Below the pieces are notes generated by a model. The model had not been told where the DNA came from and searched no databases. It worked only from the letters and a program-made list of their open reading frames with translations. The translations under genes and the position numbers were made by a program. A DNA stretch of 42,684 nt from Planctomycetaceae bacterium (GTDB taxonomy: Bacteria > Planctomycetota > Planctomycetia > Pirellulales > Pirellulaceae): positions 1 to 42,684 of the forward strand of contig RECD01000181.1 of the NCBI GenBank assembly GCA_007694185.1, written 5' to 3'. Positions 37,825 to 42,684 of the stretch are shown in pieces; position 1 is the stretch's first letter; the number at the start of each line of letters is the position of its first letter.

Positions 37825-38439
37825 TCAGCTGCCACTCGCCGCGCCGAGAAAGGTTTTCCAGCTTTCGTATCGCGGGTCTGAAATCGAGTCGCTCAAGAAC
37901 GGGCTGAGTCTCGGCTTGGCCGGTTGGGTGAGCAGCGTCATTCTCGCCTGCTGAGGTGTGCGTCCGCCCTTGCGGCCGTTGCACTTCAAGCAACAACAAA
38001 CGATGTTCTCCCACGTCGTTTGACCACCCAGACTCCGCGGGATGACGTGATCCAGACTGAGTTTATTTACCGGGGGCTTTTGCCCGCAGTACTGACACTG
38101 GTGGCCGTCTCGGGCGAACAGATTCTTGCGATTGAACCGGACCGTGTGGTTCAGAATCCGGTCGAATCGAGTCAAGCGGCAGATCCGTGGCACCCGCAAC
38201 TCGTAATGAATCGCTTGCAAATAGTCCTCGTCCGGCTGCTTTTCGAGGGCTGACAACTGACTCAACTCGATCCAGCTATCGAAGTCGTAGCTGACGAATT
38301 GACCGCCTTCCATGACGATCACTTCGGCGCATTCCCGATACAGCAATGTCAGCGCCCGTCGCACGTTGACGACCCGAATCGCCATGTAGAAGCGATTCAA
38401 TACCAACACGTTCGTTTCCAGGATCGACCCGCCGGACAT
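37825..38439 (-). CDS. Stand-alone HNH endonuclease-type protein
   Basis: The 204-residue protein carries an HNH nuclease domain in its C-terminal half (about 105-165): CQYCG (Cys115, Cys118), the catalytic His131 in LDHVIPRSLGG, Asn145 in TWENIV, and the second Cys pair CLKCN (Cys150, Cys153), a zinc-binding HNH-HNHc variant of the Mcr-A like kind. The first 100 residues (NVLVLNRFYMAIRVVNVRRA, YDFDSWIELSQ) form a conserved domain of the HNH proteins often found as single copies in planctomycetes and cyanobacteria. A GGTGAG site precedes the ATG at 38439. There is no intron, phage or restriction-methylase neighbour, so a house-keeping rather than mobile function is inferred. Confidence 0.9.
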   Translation of the reverse strand: MSGGSILETNVLVLNRFYMAIRVVNVRRALTLLYRECAEVIVMEGGQFVSYDFDSWIELSQLSALEKQPDEDYLQAIHYELRVPRICRLTRFDRILNHTVRFNRKNLFARDGHQCQYCGQKPPVNKLSLDHVIPRSLGGQTTWENIVCCCLKCNGRKGGRTPQQARMTLLTQPAKPRLSPFLSDSISDPRYESWKTFLGAASGS

Positions 38440-38811
38440 CGCATCTCACCCTTTGGTTTGCCTTGGACGACCACCCGCCCCAACGCGGGGCTTGCCCAAC
38501 CCTGCCACGCGATGACCGTCTCCCCGTCACACGGCTCGCCGGCTCATTCTAAACCGCCGCCATCCTCTGCGGGTAAACCGAATCGACGACCGCCGAGTCA
38601 GCTTCCCCGCCGACGCGTTTTTTTGTCACGCCCCGTCGCATTTGCTTGCCAGCGCCGAGCGCGCGTCAGTAGGATGAAGAGGTGGTGATCACACCCAGAC
38701 CGGCGACCCGCGAGCGGGTCGCTTGATTCACGGATCGCTGCCCAAGCGTCCGGCGAATTACCGCGGGCTGCCGGTAACAGCCCCGGTTCATCTTTTCCTC
38801 GGGAATGACGG
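38440..38811. other. 372-bp intergenic region between the divergent HNH and zinc-ribbon-like genes
   Basis: It carries both promoters. GCGACCCG (38703-38710) and CGGGTCGC (38715-38722) form an 8-bp hairpin with a CGAG loop, and a T-run (CGTTTTTTTG) lies near 38618-38627. No RNA gene, repeat or clear promoter was recognised. Confidence 0.4.
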
Positions 38812-39144
38812 ATGATTCACTACACCTGCGACCGCTGTCGACAACTGATCGATCCCACCGAACAGTGCCGATACGCTGTCCGATTCCAGATCCAGTGCAT
38901 CGCGGACACGAAGACCGATCAGGGGCGGGAGCCGGATCTCGATCCCTTGTCCGAGTTGCATCAAACGCTCGAAGGGCTCGATGCTCAAAGTCTGCTCGAT
39001 GACGAAATCGACGAGGTCGATACCGTGACCGAAATTACGGAACACCTGTTGGAGTACGACCTCTGCCCACGCTGTTACCAAAAGTTTGCCCGCAACCCGC
39101 TCGGACGAGACCTCCAGCCGGTTTCGCACTTTAGCAACAACTGA
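38812..39144 (+). CDS. Small protein with two CxxC pairs (zinc-ribbon-like), function unknown
   Basis: A 110-residue protein beginning MIHYTCDRCRQLIDP. Two CxxC pairs, Cys6-x2-Cys9 near the N-terminus and Cys85-x2-Cys88 near the C-terminus (LCPRCYQKF), are the right arrangement for a zinc-ribbon that brings the ends together. The central part is acidic with LDDEIDEVDTVTEITEHLLE. The fold suggests a small nucleic-acid or protein-binding factor, but no family is recognised. The coding call rests on clean coding character and the paired cysteines. The start ATG at 38812 has GGGA about 10 nt upstream. Confidence 0.7.
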   Translation: MIHYTCDRCRQLIDPTEQCRYAVRFQIQCIADTKTDQGREPDLDPLSELHQTLEGLDAQSLLDDEIDEVDTVTEITEHLLEYDLCPRCYQKFARNPLGRDLQPVSHFSNN

Positions 39145-39203
39145 CTCGCGAGCCGCTCGCGAATTCAGTTGCCACGCGGCGTCGGGCACACCGCAGATCG
39201 CGT

Positions 39204-40385
39204 TCAATCGGACAGGGCGGGTCGCATTCTGACGATCGCGTCGGAGTGTCCTGCTTTGCGGACATATGCTGAGAAGGCTCTGCGGGCTTCAAGGTAGTCG
39301 AGGCAGACGGCACGAACGTCCGCCGGCAGCCCCCGAAAGTCGCGATCGACATGGGGATCGAGCGTCCCGGCGAGCGCCCGATGCAGCAGTCGCTGGGCGT
39401 CGTCGGCTGACCCTCGCTGAGTCAGTTCACCCCAATCGACCCGTTTAGAAACGTGACGCAGCAGCGACCGGGGGCCCGCCACGACACCCGAATCTCGGTC
39501 GCGAGAATCCGACAGACGCGTCCTCATTGATGATTCGGCGTCGACCAACCGCCGAGCTAACCGTCGGGCCTGTCCGTCTTCGATGGGGTAAACCGCCACC
39601 AAGAACCGTCCCGCTCCTACCCGCACCGGTCGCGCCGGCATGCCGGTGAACGAGGATACCCCGGCCGACAGGCCGCTCGGATGCCGGTCTCCCAGGACCA
39701 AAACGTCCAACCACTCGCCGCGCCACTCGGCCGGCACCCGCACGGTCACCAGCAGCAAACGATCCCCTTCGATGATCTGCTGGTCGGTCGATCGGAACTT
39801 GAAGTAGACGCCCCTGCCCCGCCGGATCGTGCCACTGGCGGCAATCAGGTGAACGGGAGCCGCGCGGTTGAATTTGTAAGCAGCCGTCTGCTTTTGGTTC
39901 ATACCCGCGCTCAGACTGGCTACTGCCAGCGGCGGCGGCGTGGCGTCGGCACCGAACGTGACCGATCGAGCCGACTCGTCGGTCCGCAGCACCTCGATCC
40001 CGCTGGTGTACTCACTGCCGAGTTCCGTTCGGGGCGAATAGTCGACCACCATCGTCGAACCGCCCCGCGGAGAGATCTCGACGACCAACTGGTCGATTCC
40101 CGAATTTGCGAAGGAATCGACGATGATCGATACGGGTAACTCGAGCAATATCAGCCGATCGCTCCCCAATCCGGCCCCACCGGAGACCTCTACCCCCTCG
40201 ATCCACTGTGGCACGTCGAAACGGACCCCAGCAGCGGACGGGTTCGCGGAAGCCGCTGAATCGAACTGGCGTCCGGTAACAATCGCGATGACCAACAGGC
40301 TCACGCTCACAACCCGATGCGGATTGCGGTGTGTGTCCAGCGGGCGAACGCCCTCATGGTACAAGGTGGACAGAATGCTCCACAT
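39204..40385 (-). CDS. Exported or membrane-anchored protein of unknown function
   Basis: I do not recognise a family. The ATG at 40385 is chosen because AAGGAG lies about 8 nt upstream on the minus strand, giving 393 residues; a GTG at 40430 and ATG at 40427 are open in frame. A hydrophobic segment (about 25-45, VVSVSLLVIAIVTGRQF then SAASA) acts as signal peptide or anchor. The next 200 residues are beta-rich (LILLELPVSIIVDSF, QLVVEISPRGGSTMVVDYSP, GVYFKFRSTDQQIIEGDRLL) and the C-terminal 130 residues are helical and basic. It lies downstream of miaE on the same strand, 232 bp away. Confidence 0.75.
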   Translation of the reverse strand: MWSILSTLYHEGVRPLDTHRNPHRVVSVSLLVIAIVTGRQFDSAASANPSAAGVRFDVPQWIEGVEVSGGAGLGSDRLILLELPVSIIVDSFANSGIDQLVVEISPRGGSTMVVDYSPRTELGSEYTSGIEVLRTDESARSVTFGADATPPPLAVASLSAGMNQKQTAAYKFNRAAPVHLIAASGTIRRGRGVYFKFRSTDQQIIEGDRLLLVTVRVPAEWRGEWLDVLVLGDRHPSGLSAGVSSFTGMPARPVRVGAGRFLVAVYPIEDGQARRLARRLVDAESSMRTRLSDSRDRDSGVVAGPRSLLRHVSKRVDWGELTQRGSADDAQRLLHRALAGTLDPHVDRDFRGLPADVRAVCLDYLEARRAFSAYVRKAGHSDAIVRMRPALSD

Positions 40386-40462
40386 GAATGGCTCTCCTTC
40401 TTGCCGGGACAGGGACTTCCGTTTCATCACGACTTGACGAGTCCGTCGTCAAAAGGCGTGAT

Positions 40463-40566
40463 TCCGGCGACCGGGCCGAGGTGGCCGCGCCGTTGTCAAT
40501 CGACCTTTCCGTCCCAGGAAAAGCACCACTTGGGCGAAGTCATCCTAGACTTGACCGGTCGCCGGA
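40463..40566. repeat. Nested long inverted repeat between miaE and the downstream exported-protein gene
   Basis: TCCGGCGACCGG (40463-40474) and CCGGTCGCCGGA (40555-40566) are perfect 12-bp reverse complements 80 nt apart. Inside them CCGAGGTGG (40476-40484) can pair with CCACTTGGG (40526-40534), 8 of 9 positions counting G-U. The two stems are stacked on the left side, suggesting a folded RNA of about 104 nt. Location: 51 nt beyond the miaE stop and 78 nt before the next start on the minus strand. Function unknown. Confidence 0.5.
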
Positions 40567-40617
40567 CAAGAGGAAAAACGCCGGAACTGAGCAGATCAAC
40601 AGCCCGTTCCCGGCGGT

Positions 40618-41205
40618 TCAACTGTGCATCCGAGCCAGCGGCGAACCCTCGGCGATGATCTCAGCTTCTGCCCCGGATAGTTCGTCCAATCGCTGCCGGA
40701 CCGCCGACCGATCACCGCCGGTAAAGTGCTCTGCCAACCGAACGTAGGTGGCGTGGTGCCGTGCTTCGCTCTCGAATAAGCCGGCGTAGAAGTCGGCCAA
40801 TTCACCGTCCCGGTCCCGCACATGATCGCTCAGCAGGCGAAAGCGTTCGCAGCTTCGTGCCTCAATCAGCCCCGCGATCAACAACCGATCGATCGCCCGC
40901 CCCGGCTCGCCCGACCGCACCAATTCGTGCAACCGCCGGCCGTAGGGGCCGGGTGATAACCTGCGAAAGCCGATCCCCCGCCGTCCGAGCAAATCGAGCA
41001 CCATCCAGTAATGCTCCAATTCCTCTTCGACGATCCGGCCCATCTCGCGGCCCAATTCGACGTCATCGACATAGGCGTTCATCAACCCGAGTGCCGTCGT
41101 CGCCGCTTTGCGTTCGCAATGGGCATGATCGATCAAGACCTCGTCCAAACGTTCGTCGACCTGACGCAGCCAGCGTTCGGCGGAAGCTGATCGTAAATGC
41201 AACAT
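40618..41205 (-). CDS. miaE: tRNA-(ms2io6A)-hydroxylase MiaE
   Basis: Non-heme diiron monooxygenase that hydroxylates the isopentenyl group of ms2i6A37 in tRNA, using O2. The ferritin-like four-helix bundle ligands are visible: Glu31 (HCERKAA), Glu62-x2-His65 (EELEHYW), Glu115 (GLIEARSCERF), Glu147-x2-His150 (SEARHH). The ATG at 41205 (MLHLRSASAE) is the start of the 195-residue protein, the usual MiaE length; the frame open to 41274 is not needed. Divergent from ftsY with a 165-bp gap. MiaE implies MiaA and MiaB elsewhere and aerobic growth. Confidence 0.93.
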   Translation of the reverse strand: MLHLRSASAERWLRQVDERLDEVLIDHAHCERKAATTALGLMNAYVDDVELGREMGRIVEEELEHYWMVLDLLGRRGIGFRRLSPGPYGRRLHELVRSGEPGRAIDRLLIAGLIEARSCERFRLLSDHVRDRDGELADFYAGLFESEARHHATYVRLAEHFTGGDRSAVRQRLDELSGAEAEIIAEGSPLARMHS

Positions 41206-41370
41206 CCGAAAACCTATACAAAATGCCCTGTCGGCCGCTGGTGCGGTTGTCGAATCGAGGTGGTGGCGAAACAATCAACCCACGATCGGCGACAAAACGG
41301 AGGCGGGACCATCCCGCCGGTTACCGCTCGATCATCAGTTTGGCGTGTTTGGCCTCGGGAGCGTAGTGGG

Positions 41371-42330
41371 ATGGCATTTTGGAAAGGCAAGTCGCAAGCC
41401 CCGGATGAAGACCCGCCACCGACCAGCTTGCTGGCCCGGATGCGGACCGGGCTCCGCAAAACCCGCGATGTGCTCAACACCGACATTCGCGACCTGTTCA
41501 AATCCGAGGGGCGGTTGGTCGATGACCCGTTCCTGGAAGAACTCTTCGCCCGACTGATCCGCACCGACATGGGGGTTGGCCCCGCAACCACCCTGCGTGA
41601 TCAGGTCGCTGAGGAGTTTCGCGGACGGGTGGTGAAGCTCGAAGAGGTGTTGACGAACATCTCCCGGCAGACCGAAAAAATGCTCTCCGGTCAATCGAAT
41701 GCGTTGTTCGAAGCCCCCTCCGGGCCGACCGTCATCCTGGTCGTCGGCGTCAACGGCAGCGGCAAAACCACCTCGATCGCGAAACTCGCGAACAACCTGC
41801 ACCGCTCCGGCAAACGCGTTCTGCTGGGGGCTGGCGATACGTTCCGTGCCGCCGCGGTGGAGCAATTGACCGTTTGGGCGGGCCGGATCGGCTGCGAAAT
41901 TGTGACCGGGCCTCCCGACGCGGATCCCGCGAGCGTCGCCTTTCGGACCGCCCAACGGGCCGCCGATGAGAAGTTCGATGTCGCCGTGATCGACACGGCC
42001 GGGCGGCTGCAAACCCAAACCCACCTGATGCAGCAACTCGACAAGATCCGTCGGGTCGTCGGCAAACAGGTCGAGGGCGCGCCCCACGAAGTTTTACTCG
42101 TCCTCGATGCGACCGCCGGTCAAAATGCGATCAGCCAAGCTCGCGGGTTCAGCGAGGTCGCCGGTTGTACCGGGATCATCCTCGCCAAGCTCGACGGCTC
42201 TGCCAAAGGGGGGGTGATCCTCCCGATTCATCAACAATTCGATCTGCCGGTCAAGTTCATCGGTCTGGGCGAAGGGCTCGATGACCTCGCCCCTTTCGAT
42301 CCCAAAAGTTTCGCCGAGGCGCTTTTCTAG
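41371..42330 (+). CDS. ftsY: Signal recognition particle receptor FtsY
   Basis: SRP receptor GTPase that delivers ribosome-nascent-chain complexes to the Sec translocon at the inner membrane. The 319-residue protein has a short N-terminal region, then the N domain (about 25-95) and G domain (about 105-310): G1 [26 protein letters not shown] (the SRP GTPase insertion-box start), [25 protein letters not shown], and [10 protein letters not shown] for guanine recognition, closing with [14 protein letters not shown]. It lacks the long acidic A domain of E. coli FtsY. The ATG at 41371 has GGGAG about 9 nt upstream. A bidirectional hairpin follows. Confidence 0.97.
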   Translation: MAFWKGKSQAPDEDPPPTSLLARMRTGLRKTRDVLNTDIRDLFKSEGRLVDDPFLEELFARLIRTDMGVGPATTLRDQVAEEFRGRVVKLEEVLTNISRQTEKMLSGQSNALFEAPSGPTVILVVGVNGSGKTTSIAKLANNLHRSGKRVLLGAGDTFRAAAVEQLTVWAGRIGCEIVTGPPDADPASVAFRTAQRAADEKFDVAVIDTAGRLQTQTHLMQQLDKIRRVVGKQVEGAPHEVLLVLDATAGQNAISQARGFSEVAGCTGIILAKLDGSAKGGVILPIHQQFDLPVKFIGLGEGLDDLAPFDPKSFAEALF

Positions 42331-42361
42331 GGTCCCGCAGGGAGCTCTGACGGAACGAAAA

Positions 42362-42394
42362 TCGCCCCCGCCGCTTCGTGAGCGGCAGGGGCGA
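42362..42394. terminator. Hairpin between convergent ftsY and the outer-membrane protein gene
   Basis: TCGCCCC-c-GCCGCT (42362-42375) and AGCGGC-a-GGGGCGA (42381-42394) form a 13-pair stem with one mismatch around a TTCGTG-type loop. It lies 31 nt after ftsY and 47 nt after the stop of the converging gene, so it can serve both. No T-tract is present. Confidence 0.55.
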
Positions 42395-42441
42395 CGGATT
42401 TGGCGACCATCGAAACGGCCACGGCGGAAACCGATGTCGGC

Positions 42442-42684
42442 TTAGAAGTCGTACGTCAGGTTGACTTTGTAGAAGTCTTCGCCATAGGTCTTGGTGTCCA
42501 CATCCCAGCCAGCCGTGAAGCGGGCACCGAGGCCGTTTGGCAACGTGAACCCGACGTAAGGACCGAGCCAGGCGTACAGGTTGCCTGCGTCACCGGGGCC
42601 GGTGCGACGCAAGTTCTCGTAGTGCAAACCGGTCGAGATGACGGACTTCCAATCGTTGTTGTCCCCCCACGGCTTGATGCCCGC
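42442..42684 (-). CDS. 3' end of an outer-membrane beta-barrel protein gene (partial)
   Basis: Only the last 80 residues are in the window; the gene continues beyond position 42684. The sequence alternates hydrophobic and polar residues in short strands (WKSVISTGLHYENL, NLYAWLGPYVGFTLP, LGARFTAGWDVDT, DFYKVNLTYDF) and ends in Phe, the terminal residue recognised by the BamA machinery in outer-membrane proteins. This fits a porin-like or trans-envelope barrel. The specific family cannot be named. The frame is open without interruption to the edge. Confidence 0.75.
   Translation of the reverse strand, partial: AGIKPWGDNNDWKSVISTGLHYENLRRTGPGDAGNLYAWLGPYVGFTLPNGLGARFTAGWDVDTKTYGEDFYKVNLTYDF

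Overview
The window (about 60% G+C or more, single-gene transcription units, long intergenic leaders, many GTG/TTG starts, few Shine-Dalgarno sites) looks like a chromosomal housekeeping region of a planctomycete, probably Pirellulaceae-like. The taxonomic hint comes from the protein types: Gfo/Idh/MocA oxidoreductase with a Tat signal, DUF2092/thioredoxin fusion, large secreted proteins of unknown function, a stand-alone HNH protein, a TolC-like lipoprotein. I see no phage, IS element, CRISPR array, rRNA or tRNA.

Layout. 1-9662: a palindromic element; a membrane-anchored HtrA protease (minus strand); a uronate-isomerase-like amidohydrolase; a large secreted protein (minus strand); then purB, a 2-hydroxyacid dehydrogenase and serS. 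9653-17151: a UDP-glucuronate decarboxylase-type epimerase (minus strand) convergent with serS, a 6-pyruvoyltetrahydropterin synthase/QueD homologue, a TolC-like outer-membrane lipoprotein, and a tightly coupled three-gene operon (DUF350-like membrane protein, glutathionylspermidine-synthase-like ATP-grasp ligase, unrecognised protein). 17148-21223: a minus-strand iron-sulfur block, sufB-sufC-sufD followed by a seven-iron ferredoxin. 21224-25630: a 650-bp intergenic region, a GAF-GAF-sigma54 activator, and a Tat-exported oxidoreductase. 25652-28830: glnS and recA, divergent, with a promoter and a perfect palindrome in front of recA. 29089-32844: a minus-strand cluster of a VWA protein, a thioredoxin-fold secreted protein and a GspF/PilC-like membrane protein. 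32961-36055: metK, then rpsB-tsf. 36237-42684: secreted MsrB, a lipoprotein, an HNH protein, a small zinc-ribbon-like protein, an exported unknown protein, miaE divergent from ftsY, and the 3' end of an outer-membrane beta-barrel gene running off the window.

Most genes are core functions: translation (serS, glnS, rpsB, tsf, miaE), purine and methyl metabolism (purB, metK), recombination (recA), protein targeting (ftsY), Fe-S assembly (suf), envelope maintenance (htrA, msrB, tolC-like). The most interesting signals are regulatory or contextual: a TGTTC-N4-GAACA palindrome placed at the putative recA transcription start; a 9-bp stem that buries the rpsB Shine-Dalgarno site; the DUF350/ATP-grasp/unknown operon; a VWA/redoxin/GspF cluster; and a nested long inverted repeat between miaE and its downstream neighbour. 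Start sites chosen below often differ from the longest open frame, and the reason is given each time.
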